The position numbers were made by a program, and so were the translations under genes. The notes beneath the pieces were generated by a model that saw only the letters and a program-made list of their open reading frames with translations, did not search any database and was not told the DNA's origin. 41,530 nt of DNA from the NCBI GenBank assembly GCA_017551165.1, contig JAFZMO010000053.1, forward strand, positions 1 through 41,530, in the 5' to 3' direction. The stretch comes from Lachnospiraceae bacterium (GTDB lineage: Bacteria; Bacillota; Clostridia; Lachnospirales; Lachnospiraceae). This document shows positions 7,901-15,305 of this stretch, piece after piece (within the stretch, counting starts at the first letter, position 1; every line of letters begins with the position of its first letter).

Positions 7901-8746
7901 ATGATTTTCGACACGCATGCACACTATGATGACGATTGGTTTGACGAGGACCGGGAAGCGCTGCTTCGCGGTCTTTCTTCACGCGGGATCGGCACCGTGG
8001 TCAATGTCGGAGCCTCCATGCGCGGCTCGCGGGCTTCCGTGGCGCTTGCACGGGAGTGGGAGTTTGTGTATGCGAGCGTCGGGGTGCACCCGGACGATGC
8101 GCCGAAGATGACCGATGCGGACATCGAGGAACTCCGGTCGCTGGCGGCGGATCCGAAGGTCGTCGCGATCGGCGAGATCGGCTTGGACTACGGCCATGAG
8201 GACGAGCTCACCGACGAGGAGCGCGACGCACAGCGCGCGGCACAGGCTTACTGGTTCCGAAGACAGCTGGCGCTGGCAGCGGAGCTCTCGCTCCCGGTGA
8301 TCATCCACTCGCGCGGCGCGGAGGCGGACACGCTCGCGATCATGCGCGAGTACGCGGAGACGTTCGCGGGCGGCAGGAACAATTCGGAAAATGTGACCGG
8401 CCAGGGCGCCGAGAACTGCCCCGGCGGCATCATCCACTGCTTCAGCGGCTCCCCCGAGACGGCGGCAGAGTACCGCAAGCTCGGATTTCACATCGGCGTC
8501 GGCGGTGTGCTGACCTTCAAGAACGCGAGACGCCTGCCCGACGTGGTAGCGGCGGCACCGCTTTCGCAGATCGTGCTTGAGACCGATGCGCCCTACATGG
8601 CGCCAGTGCCGTTCCGCGGCAAGCGCAACGACTCGGGATATCTCCCGTACGTCGTCACGAAGCTCGCGGAGATCAAGGGCATCGGAGAGGACGAGGTCAT
8701 CCGCGCGACGGAGGCCAACGCGAGAGAGCTGTTCGGGATCGGCTGA
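7901..8746 (+). CDS. tatD: TatD family metal-dependent hydrolase
   Basis: 281 residues. Metal ligands of the TatD barrel are visible: FDTHAHYDD (His6, His8), AIGEIGLDY near 92, IIHSRGA near 132, GIIHCFSGS near 175 and LETDAPYMAP near 228. Members are Mg/Mn-dependent deoxyribonucleases or 3'-5' exonucleases, and the function here is inferred from the family. There is a small loop insertion before GGIIHCF (around 155-172), encoded partly by a CGGAAAAT word at 8385. In many Firmicutes the order is tatD-rnmV-rsmA; here rnmV is missing and rsmA follows directly. Confidence 0.9.
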   Translation: MIFDTHAHYDDDWFDEDREALLRGLSSRGIGTVVNVGASMRGSRASVALAREWEFVYASVGVHPDDAPKMTDADIEELRSLAADPKVVAIGEIGLDYGHEDELTDEERDAQRAAQAYWFRRQLALAAELSLPVIIHSRGAEADTLAIMREYAETFAGGRNNSENVTGQGAENCPGGIIHCFSGSPETAAEYRKLGFHIGVGGVLTFKNARRLPDVVAAAPLSQIVLETDAPYMAPVPFRGKRNDSGYLPYVVTKLAEIKGIGEDEVIRATEANARELFGIG

Positions 8747-8776
8747 GAGCAGATCATTTTTCGAAAACTGTGGAAT

Positions 8777-8794
8777 CGGCGTTTCGAAACGCCG
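8777..8794. promoter_or_regulatory. 18-bp perfect palindrome before rsmA
   Basis: CGGCGTTTCGAAACGCCG is fully self-complementary and lies 12 bases before the rsmA start, next to an ATTTTTCG word at 8756. It lacks a T-run. It could be a hairpin limiting rsmA translation or a protein-binding site. Confidence 0.4.
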
Positions 8795-8806
8795 GAAAGG
8801 GGAAAT

Positions 8807-9673
8807 ATGGCGTATCTGAGTGATCCGAAGGAGACCGTTGCGGTCCTGAAGCGATACGGGTTTGCATTCCAGAAGAAGTTCGGGCAGAATTTTCTGATCG
8901 ACGCGCACGTGCTCGACAAGATCATCGACGCGGCGGGCGTGACGAAGGACGACACGGTGCTGGAGATCGGGCCGGGCATCGGCACGATGACGCAGGTGCT
9001 GTGCGAGCGCGCGAAGGAAGTCATCGCGGTGGAGATTGACCGGAATCTGATCCCCATTCTGACGGAGGACACGTGCCGCATGTACGACAACCTCACGGTC
9101 ATCAACGGGGATATCCTCAAGACCGACGTCGAGGCGCTCGTGCGGGAGCGCGGGGGCAGACCGATCAAGGTCGTGGCCAATCTTCCCTATTACATAACGA
9201 CGCCGATCGTCATGGGGCTGTTTGAGAAGCATATCCCCGTGGAAAATATCACCGTCATGGTGCAGAGGGAGGTCGCCGAGCGCATGCAGGCGGGCCCCGG
9301 CAGCAAGGACTACGGCGCGCTGTCGCTTGCGGTGCAGTATTACGCGGAGGCGTACATTGCGGCGTATGTGCCGCAGAACTGCTTCATGCCGCGCCCGAAC
9401 GTGGGATCGGCGGTGATCCGGCTGACGCTCCGCAAGGAGCCGCCGGTCAAGGTGAAGAGTGAGGAGAGATTGTTCGCGGTGATCCGTGCCGCGTTTGCAC
9501 AGCGTCGCAAGACGCTCGTGAACAGTCTGGCAGGCAGCGGGGAACTGGCCTGCACGAAGGAGGAGGCGGTCGCCGCGCTGCGGGCCGCGGGACTCCCGGA
9601 AACAGTGCGCGGGGAGGCTCTTACACTCGCGCAATTGGCCGCGCTTTCGGACGTATTTGAAAAACCCTATTGA
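8807..9673 (+). CDS. rsmA: 16S rRNA dimethyladenosine transferase RsmA/KsgA
   Basis: 288 residues, the usual length. It begins with the family hallmark KKFGQNFLID (near residues 22-31), then the SAM site LEIGPGIGTMTQVL near 47-60, the acidic VEIDRN near 75, NGDILKTD near 101 and the catalytic NLPYYITTP near 124-132. The C-terminal part has AFAQRRKTLVNSL. It dimethylates two adjacent adenines at the 3' end of 16S rRNA during 30S assembly. The ribosome site is GGGG before ATG 8807. It is probably co-transcribed with tatD. The promoter of the following lipoprotein starts inside its stop codon. Confidence 0.95.
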   Translation: MAYLSDPKETVAVLKRYGFAFQKKFGQNFLIDAHVLDKIIDAAGVTKDDTVLEIGPGIGTMTQVLCERAKEVIAVEIDRNLIPILTEDTCRMYDNLTVINGDILKTDVEALVRERGGRPIKVVANLPYYITTPIVMGLFEKHIPVENITVMVQREVAERMQAGPGSKDYGALSLAVQYYAEAYIAAYVPQNCFMPRPNVGSAVIRLTLRKEPPVKVKSEERLFAVIRAAFAQRRKTLVNSLAGSGELACTKEEAVAALRAAGLPETVRGEALTLAQLAALSDVFEKPY

Positions 9674-9698
9674 TTTTTCAGAAGGTTTGCGGTAGAAT
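9670..9698 (+). promoter_or_regulatory. Promoter of the 9768 lipoprotein gene
   Basis: TTGATT (9670-9675), 17-base spacer, TAGAAT (9693-9698). The -35 overlaps the rsmA stop codon. Confidence 0.65.
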
Positions 9699-9767
9699 AA
9701 GTCCGTGGGAACGGTAAATGTAGTTTCCCTGCACAATATAGGTAATGGCAAAATGGAGGAAACTGTA

Positions 9768-11522
9768 ATGAAGAAATTAATTGCATTGCTTATGGTCCTC
9801 TGCCTCTCGTTCACCATGCTCGCCGGCTGCGGCAGCAAGGACGAGGAGGAGGACAAGAAGCCTAAGATCGTCAAGGGCGACATGTTTGACATGCTCGAGG
9901 CGATGGCAAACACCAAGTCCGGTGTTACCAAGGCGGATTTTGATATGTCGTACGACGGACAGAGCATCAAGGGCTCGATCACGTGCGCTATGGATTCCGA
10001 GAAGCAGCTCGGCAGCTTCGGATTCAATGTATCGATGGATGTAGCCGGCAAGAAGATTGATGTTGCTATTGACAACATCTGTGTTGTTGCTGACAACAAT
10101 CTGTATCTGAACCTCAAGGGCATCGCTGAGGCAGGCCTCAAGGTTCTCAGCAGCGCGGGCAGCGATGACATGGTTAAGTCGATCAGCGATTCGATCGATC
10201 TCAGCAAGCTCGGCTGGTTCAAGTTCCCGCTTCCGGATGATCTTCCGAAGGGTGACGAGAATTTCCAGAAGAAGTGCATCGACTCGATGGTAGGTCTCTT
10301 CGAGAACATGCTCAAGAACACGAAGATGGACGGCGAGGACGGCGATTACACCGCAACGCTGAAGACGAAGGAAGACTACGCTCAGGTTGTTACCGCGATC
10401 CGCGACTTCTTCAAGGCTGACTTCAAGGGTCTTGCCGAGTCCGCTGTGAACTCGACCAAGAACATGAAGTTCGACGTTAACAAGTATTTCGACAAGCTCG
10501 TTTCCGAGTACAAGAACGACATCCTCGAGGTTGGCAAGGCTTACGGCCTCACCGAGGAGTATGTTGACCAGATGATCCAGTCCGTCAAGGGCCAGGATCT
10601 CAACAAGATGCTGGATCAGTATCGTGAGCAGGCTGAGGGCGCTTCGAGCGAGATCATCAGCGATGAGGAGATCAACAAGCTTGCTACCGAGCTGGATGGT
10701 GTTATCGACAAGATCAAGAATTTTGAGGGCGAGGTTCCGTTGGAGTCCGTGATCCGCGTATCGGCTGACAAGGACGGTTACACTGCAGACCTCAAGATGA
10801 ATGCAGAGGATAAGGACAGCGGCAAGAAGGTGAACCTTTCGATCAAGTTCTCGGTAGAGCCCGGTGACTGCGGCGTTAAGGCTCCGAGCGACCTCATGAG
10901 CGTGAAGCAGATCGCAGACATTGCCACTCCTTTCCTGACGATGGTCAATGTCAATAAGCCTACTCCTACGGACGGTCCCGAGCCGATCGACACGCCTACT
11001 CCTACGCAGGCGCCGATTGACACTCCTACCCCGGAGCCGACGGACGTACCGGTAGATACTCCTACTCCGGAGCCTACGGATGCACCGGTTGACACTCCTA
11101 CTCCGGAGCCGACTGCGGAGCCTACTCAGGCACCGACCGGTGACGTTGCTACCAAGTTCGAGAACGGCCAGGCTGTGATCGCACTCGGCAACGGCAAGGC
11201 TCTGTACTGCAACATCGCAGGCGACTGGGAGCCGGTTACGACTGAGAACAACGCACTCGTTCTCATGCAGGGCTACACGGATGTGCTCAGCATGACGACC
11301 ACCTACATCGGAACCCTTTCGGATGAGCAGTTCAAGTCCCAGATCGGTATGGTTTACAAGGTACTGTCCGACTACGGCGACTGGATGATCGTTGAGGCTA
11401 TGGAAGGTGTTGCTGCAGGCGTTCTGAAGTGCGATGACTACCTCTTCGTAGCGACCAACCTCGGCGACGAGGCTGCAACCAAGGCTTTGGTTGACAAGAT
11501 CACGAACGTTTCGATCAAGTAA
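9768..11522 (+). CDS. Large lipoprotein with Pro/Thr-rich linker, function unknown
   Basis: 584 residues from ATG 9768, with TGGAGGA at 9754-9760; longer in-frame starts lack a site. The signal peptide starts MKKLIALLMVLC and ends in lipobox LAGC, so it is a lipid-anchored surface protein. Residues about 25-400 are a long, charged, mixed alpha/beta region I cannot assign. About 405-470 is a PTPEPTD-type linker with five or so repeats, typical of surface spacers in this lineage. The last about 115 residues form a separate small domain (from ATKFENGQAVIALGNGK). Codon use shifts to GTT/GCT-rich codons unlike the GC3-rich neighbours, as in pckA and the BMP gene, which suggests high expression. 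A terminator follows at 11543-11572. Confidence 0.8.
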   Translation: MKKLIALLMVLCLSFTMLAGCGSKDEEEDKKPKIVKGDMFDMLEAMANTKSGVTKADFDMSYDGQSIKGSITCAMDSEKQLGSFGFNVSMDVAGKKIDVAIDNICVVADNNLYLNLKGIAEAGLKVLSSAGSDDMVKSISDSIDLSKLGWFKFPLPDDLPKGDENFQKKCIDSMVGLFENMLKNTKMDGEDGDYTATLKTKEDYAQVVTAIRDFFKADFKGLAESAVNSTKNMKFDVNKYFDKLVSEYKNDILEVGKAYGLTEEYVDQMIQSVKGQDLNKMLDQYREQAEGASSEIISDEEINKLATELDGVIDKIKNFEGEVPLESVIRVSADKDGYTADLKMNAEDKDSGKKVNLSIKFSVEPGDCGVKAPSDLMSVKQIADIATPFLTMVNVNKPTPTDGPEPIDTPTPTQAPIDTPTPEPTDVPVDTPTPEPTDAPVDTPTPEPTAEPTQAPTGDVATKFENGQAVIALGNGKALYCNIAGDWEPVTTENNALVLMQGYTDVLSMTTTYIGTLSDEQFKSQIGMVYKVLSDYGDWMIVEAMEGVAAGVLKCDDYLFVATNLGDEAATKALVDKITNVSIK

Positions 11523-11542
11523 TTGAATATGTGAGATCATGA

Positions 11543-11572
11543 AGAGCGTCGGCTTAGGCCGGCGCTCTTTTT
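11543..11572 (+). terminator. Intrinsic terminator after the lipoprotein gene
   Basis: AGAGCGTCGGC pairs with GCCGGCGCTCT around a TTAG loop (one T-G pair), followed by TTTTT. Confidence 0.88.
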
Positions 11573-11955
11573 GCGTGTTCGTGCATTTTCCGCTTGCAGA
11601 CACGAGGAGAAAGTCGTAAGATACAATCGACGGAATGTTTTATCCGGATTGTATTAAATGCAGTTTCCCTGCGGGTTGCAGTCACCATAGTGATTCCCTG
11701 CGGGTTGAGACGCACGGTCATCGAGCACGTCGCGATGCCCCACGCTTATGTTCTCCCGGGTCTTCGTCAGTGTCGGTTGTCTTGCGGCGCTGGCGCGTAT
11801 CGCCCCCCACGGTACGGAGCCGGGATTGATTTCGAGCGGCGAGGGAACGGCAGTAGCTCTGGCTGCGGCAGCGCACAGGAACGCCTGTGCCCCCGTGATC
11901 GTCCCCGGACCGTTCCGATCTTGGGCAACGCCCATCAATGGGAGGTTTTTTTCGT
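11573..11955 (+). other. 383-base gap with several hairpins and a direct repeat, possible leader RNA
   Basis: No convincing gene. Visible structure: hairpin ATACAATC (11621-11628)/GATTGTAT (11647-11654) with inner CGGA/TCCG pairing; the 14-mer TTCCCTGCGGGTTG twice, at 11665-11678 and 11694-11707; a perfect hairpin GCACAGG-AACG-CCTGTGC at 11873-11890; and two mutually exclusive short stems GGGC/GCCC (11923-11933) and CCCA/TGGG (11931-11942), the latter followed by AGG and seven T. The downstream GGAGG (11941-11945) is embedded in the last stem. This resembles an attenuator or riboswitch leader, but no known class was recognised. Confidence 0.4.
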
Positions 11956-13923
11956 ATGGAAAAAAACAATGAGCGGGCTATGAACCGCACAAAACGAAAC
12001 ATGCGGACCAAGCGAAACCTCAGCAGGATCAAGGACTACGCTCCGCAGGGAGTGGTCGCATTCCTCGTCTTGGCCGCACTGATGCTCTTGCTGTTCTGTC
12101 TGTTGAACCTGTCGATCTTCGGCAACTTCATCAAGAGCGTGTTCCGCGCACTCGGCCCCGCAGTGGCCGGCTTCATCTTCGCATTCATCATGTCGCCGCT
12201 CGTGCGGTTCATCGAGACGAAGCTTGTTGCGTTCGCGATCTCACGCAACCGGGAGAAGGAGAACAACGAAGAATGGATGGCCAAGATCCGTAAGCGCGCA
12301 CGCCGCATCAGTATCCTGCTGACGCTGGTGACGCTGCTGTCGATCATCACGCTTCTTTTAGTCGCCATCATCCCGGAACTCGCCAAGAGCTTGAAGGACC
12401 TGGCACTGAACCTGGCCAAATATCTGGAGCAGCTGCAGGGAACCATCGATTCCTACCTGCTTCGCAACCCTCGTGTGGCGGAGGTGTTTGATCCGGTTGT
12501 CAAGAAGTTCTCCGATTCGGAGAAACTGGCGGACACCATCACCAAGTATTTTAATATCGACATGGCCGGCGACACGGCAAAATTCGTGTTCAAGAGCACG
12601 TGGACCGTCGTCCGTATCCTCTACATCTGGCTGGTCGGCACGATCGTCAGCGTCTATCTGCTGGCGAGCAAGGAATACTACATCGGTCTGTGCAAGAAGC
12701 TCTTCTTTGCGATCCTTCCGAAGCGCACTTCGAAAAATGCGATCCAAACGCTGCACAAGGCCAACATCATCTACTCGGCAGCGATCCTCGGCAAGCTGGT
12801 TGACTCCCTGATCATCGGCATGCTCTGCTTCATCGGCACCCTGATCATGGGAATCTGGTTCCCCGCGATCGGCAGGTACAAGGTGCTTGTGAGTGTGATC
12901 GTCGGCGTGACGAACGTGATCCCGTTCTTCGGGCCGTTCCTCGGCGGAATCCCGTGTTCGCTGCTGATCTTCTCCATCAAGCCTCTCGAAGGTCTGGTGT
13001 TTGCACTGTTCGTCGTCGCACTGCAGCAGTTTGACGGCAACTTCCTCGATCCGCATATCGTCGGCAAGAAGGTCGGCCTTCGTCCTCTGTATGTGCTCTG
13101 CGCATGTATGCTCTGCGGCGGCTTGTTCGGCATCCCCGGCCTGATCGTGGCGACGCCGACCTGTGCGCTTGTGTACTATCTCGTAAAATCCTACCTGGAA
13201 GTCCGTCTGGAGAGCAAGAACCTTCCGACCGAGACGAAGGAATATGTAACGCACCCGAGCGCGGTGATCGCAAACCGTGCCATGAGCGTGGATGTGCTGA
13301 CCGAGCGACTTGTCGCGGAGTCCGATGCGCTTGACGCGGAGCAGGCACAGGAGCTCGCCAAGATGGAGAGCGCTGCGGCGCTCGCAGCGGCGACCGGCAG
13401 CAAGCGGAAGCGCCGCCGTCATCGCTCCGGCACGAGCACGCTCTTCTCGGAGCGTGAGAATGACATGGAAGAAACCGATGAGCTCGATCTGTCGGCATAC
13501 GATGACCTCGAGTCCGGCGTGGCACGTGAGAAGCGCCTGCAGCGCGAGTGGCTGATGTCCAGCGGCGAGGAGGATGTGAACGAGAACGGCATCGCCGATG
13601 AGCTGGAGCGCGCGCATGAGGCGGAGGGCAGAAAGAAGCCGTCGCTCGCCCGCACGCTGATCCGCCGCATGATCGATGAGGCGGAGGAGGACTGGGATGA
13701 GTTGGGCAACCGTCCGCTGCCCGGTTCCAAGCGCCGGAAGCAGGAGGCCTTAAAGACGCAGGAGGAAGAGGACAACACGTCCGATGACGAGTCGGTTGAT
13801 GCCGATGATGAGACGTTGACCGGTGCTGATGAGGAGGCGTTTGCGGACGCTGAGGAGGAAGCCTTCGAGGAGGACGAAACGGACGATCCCGAGGACGACA
13901 ATATGGACGAAAAAACAGAGTGA
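11956..13923 (+). CDS. AI-2E family membrane protein with long acidic cytoplasmic tail
   Basis: 655 residues from ATG 11956, ten bases after GGAGG. Residues 1-430 follow the AI-2E/PF01594 family: N-terminal hydrophobic pair from about 32 and 65, a soluble helical insert around 140-220, and the conserved VTNVIPFFGPFLGGIP motif near 320-335 before GNFLDPHIVGKKVGL near 366-380. Family members have been linked to AI-2 export, Na+/H+ exchange or permease roles; the substrate here is unknown. The tail from about 430 to the end (over 220 residues) is unusual: a basic patch KRKRRRHR, then blocks very rich in Glu/Asp, with no recognisable domain. A structured leader precedes it. Confidence 0.85.
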   Translation: MEKNNERAMNRTKRNMRTKRNLSRIKDYAPQGVVAFLVLAALMLLLFCLLNLSIFGNFIKSVFRALGPAVAGFIFAFIMSPLVRFIETKLVAFAISRNREKENNEEWMAKIRKRARRISILLTLVTLLSIITLLLVAIIPELAKSLKDLALNLAKYLEQLQGTIDSYLLRNPRVAEVFDPVVKKFSDSEKLADTITKYFNIDMAGDTAKFVFKSTWTVVRILYIWLVGTIVSVYLLASKEYYIGLCKKLFFAILPKRTSKNAIQTLHKANIIYSAAILGKLVDSLIIGMLCFIGTLIMGIWFPAIGRYKVLVSVIVGVTNVIPFFGPFLGGIPCSLLIFSIKPLEGLVFALFVVALQQFDGNFLDPHIVGKKVGLRPLYVLCACMLCGGLFGIPGLIVATPTCALVYYLVKSYLEVRLESKNLPTETKEYVTHPSAVIANRAMSVDVLTERLVAESDALDAEQAQELAKMESAAALAAATGSKRKRRRHRSGTSTLFSERENDMEETDELDLSAYDDLESGVAREKRLQREWLMSSGEEDVNENGIADELERAHEAEGRKKPSLARTLIRRMIDEAEEDWDELGNRPLPGSKRRKQEALKTQEEEDNTSDDESVDADDETLTGADEEAFADAEEEAFEEDETDDPEDDNMDEKTE

Positions 13924-13952
13924 AAATGCTGCTTTTTCCACGGGCTATCCCC

Positions 13953-14017
13953 TTGATTTTCCGATTCAATGAGACTATAATCTATGCATAGTTGTGAAAT
14001 TTCACATAGCAAAGGAG
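13953..14017 (+). promoter_or_regulatory. Promoter, palindromic operator and RBS of the BMP operon
   Basis: TTGATT (13953-13958), 17 bases, TATAAT (13976-13981). The -35 runs into ATTTTCCG. A perfect 14-base palindrome TGTGAAATTTCACA occupies 13993-14006, about +5 to +18, where a bound repressor would block initiation. AAAGGAG at 14011-14017 is the ribosome site. Confidence 0.7.
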
Positions 14018-14025
14018 TATACAGA

Positions 14026-15219
14026 ATGAAGAAGATTATTTTACTGATTCTGTGCGTTGCGACGGTACTCAGCCTTGCTGCATGCGGCAAGGAGGAAAAG
14101 GAGCAGATCAAGATCGGTCTGATCTGCCTGCATGATGAGAACTCGACCTACGACAAGAACTTCATCGACGCGATGAAGCAGATGCAGAAGGATCTCGGCC
14201 TCTCCGACAGCCAGATCATCATCAAGACGAACGTCGGTGAGAACGAAGAGTGCAAGAATGCGTGCAAGGACCTTGTTGACCATGGTTGCACGATCATCTT
14301 CGCTGACTCGTTCGGTCATGAGGACTTCATGATCGAGGCTGCGAAGGAGTTCAAGGATGTACAGTTCTGCCATGCGACCGGTGTTAAGGCGCATACGGAG
14401 AACCTTCCGAACTACCACAACGCATTTGCCAGCATCTACGAGGGCAGATATGCGGCAGGTGTTGCTGCAGGTCTCAAGCTCAACCAGATGATCGAGGAAG
14501 GCAAGATCACTGCTGAGCAGGCTGTTATGGGTTATGTCGGCGCGTTCACCTACGCTGAGGTTATCTCCGGTTTCACCTCGTTCTATCTCGGAGCGAAGTC
14601 GGTTTGCCCGTCCGTTACGATGAAGGTTCAGTTCACCGGTTCCTGGTATGATGAGACCGGTGAGAAGGAAGCTGCCAACGCTCTGATCAACCAGGGTTGT
14701 GTCCTGATCAGCCAGCATGCGGACTCCATGGGTGCTCCTACCGCCTGCGAGACGGCCGGCGTTCCGAACGTTTCCTACAACGGAAGCACCGTGTCTGCCT
14801 GCCCGAACACGTTCATCGTATCTTCCCGCATCAACTGGGCTCCGTACTATACGTTCGTAGTTAACTGCGTGAAGGAAGGCAAGGAGATCCCTTACGACTG
14901 GTGCGGCGGTTTCTCGGAAGGTTCCGTAGAGCTCTCCGCAGTCAACGACAAGGCAGCTGCTCCCGGAACGAAGGAGAAGGTTGACGCTGTTGTTGCTGAC
15001 CTCAAGGCCGGCAAGATCAAGGTGTTCGACACCAGCACATTCACCGTTGACGGCAAGAAGTTGGATTCCTATGTTGCTGACCTGAACTTCGATAAGAACT
15101 ACGAGGGTGACACCGAGATCGTTTCTGACGGATATGTTCATGAGTCCGAGAAGCGCAGCGCGCCCGGATTCCAGCTCAAGATCGACGGTATCGAGTACCT
15201 GAACGAGAAGTACGATTGA
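14026..15219 (+). CDS. BMP family nucleoside-type substrate-binding lipoprotein
   Basis: 397 residues; signal peptide MKKIILLILCVATVLS with lipobox LAAC. The mature part matches the Bmp/PnrA family: KIGLICLHDENSTYDKNF near 30-47, IIFADSFGHEDFM near 95, QFCHATGV near 118, GRYAAGVAAG near 143 and GVPNVSYNG near 250. Members bind purine or pyrimidine nucleosides outside the membrane for an ABC importer. The gene is followed by the ATPase-permease fusion and a second permease, completing a YufNOPQ-like system. Codon use is of the highly expressed type, as expected for a binding protein needed in excess over the membrane parts; a hairpin at 15251-15287 probably lowers read-through. Confidence 0.9.
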   Translation: MKKIILLILCVATVLSLAACGKEEKEQIKIGLICLHDENSTYDKNFIDAMKQMQKDLGLSDSQIIIKTNVGENEECKNACKDLVDHGCTIIFADSFGHEDFMIEAAKEFKDVQFCHATGVKAHTENLPNYHNAFASIYEGRYAAGVAAGLKLNQMIEEGKITAEQAVMGYVGAFTYAEVISGFTSFYLGAKSVCPSVTMKVQFTGSWYDETGEKEAANALINQGCVLISQHADSMGAPTACETAGVPNVSYNGSTVSACPNTFIVSSRINWAPYYTFVVNCVKEGKEIPYDWCGGFSEGSVELSAVNDKAAAPGTKEKVDAVVADLKAGKIKVFDTSTFTVDGKKLDSYVADLNFDKNYEGDTEIVSDGYVHESEKRSAPGFQLKIDGIEYLNEKYD

Positions 15220-15250
15220 TCCACAATTGATAGCGATCTGAATCGGTAAC

Positions 15251-15287
15251 AATTCCTTTCGGCGGGGCCGTAGCGCCCCGCTGAATT
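15251..15287 (+). terminator. Intercistronic hairpin between binding protein and ATPase
   Basis: GCGGGGC (15262-15268) pairs with GCCCCGC (15275-15281), flanked by AATTC/GAATT outer pairing, followed only by GG and TTTT. It is probably a partial terminator or mRNA-end stabiliser setting expression ratios. Confidence 0.55.
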
Positions 15288-15305
15288 GGTTTTAGGAGGA
15301 AACGC

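Noticed and set aside
7979-10321. Very long antisense open frame (about 780 codons), like others at 9777-11603, 24091-26646, 16656-17933 and 38263-40473 on the minus strand
   Set aside because: These are mirror frames of strongly GC3-biased genes; the translations are Arg/His/Asp-rich without motifs, and they lack ribosome sites.
11573-11955. Gap considered as RNase P RNA, tmRNA, SRP RNA or c-di-AMP riboswitch
   Set aside because: Conserved cores of these RNAs were not found on either strand.
11594-11983. Plus-strand 129-codon frame in the gap before the AI-2E gene
   Set aside because: No ribosome site, runs through hairpins and into the next gene in another frame, composition not protein-like.
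13993-14006. TGTGAAATTTCACA as a CRP/FNR or Rex site
   Set aside because: Half-site spacing is 4 (CRP needs 6) and the arms do not fit the clostridial Rex consensus; kept as an unassigned operator.
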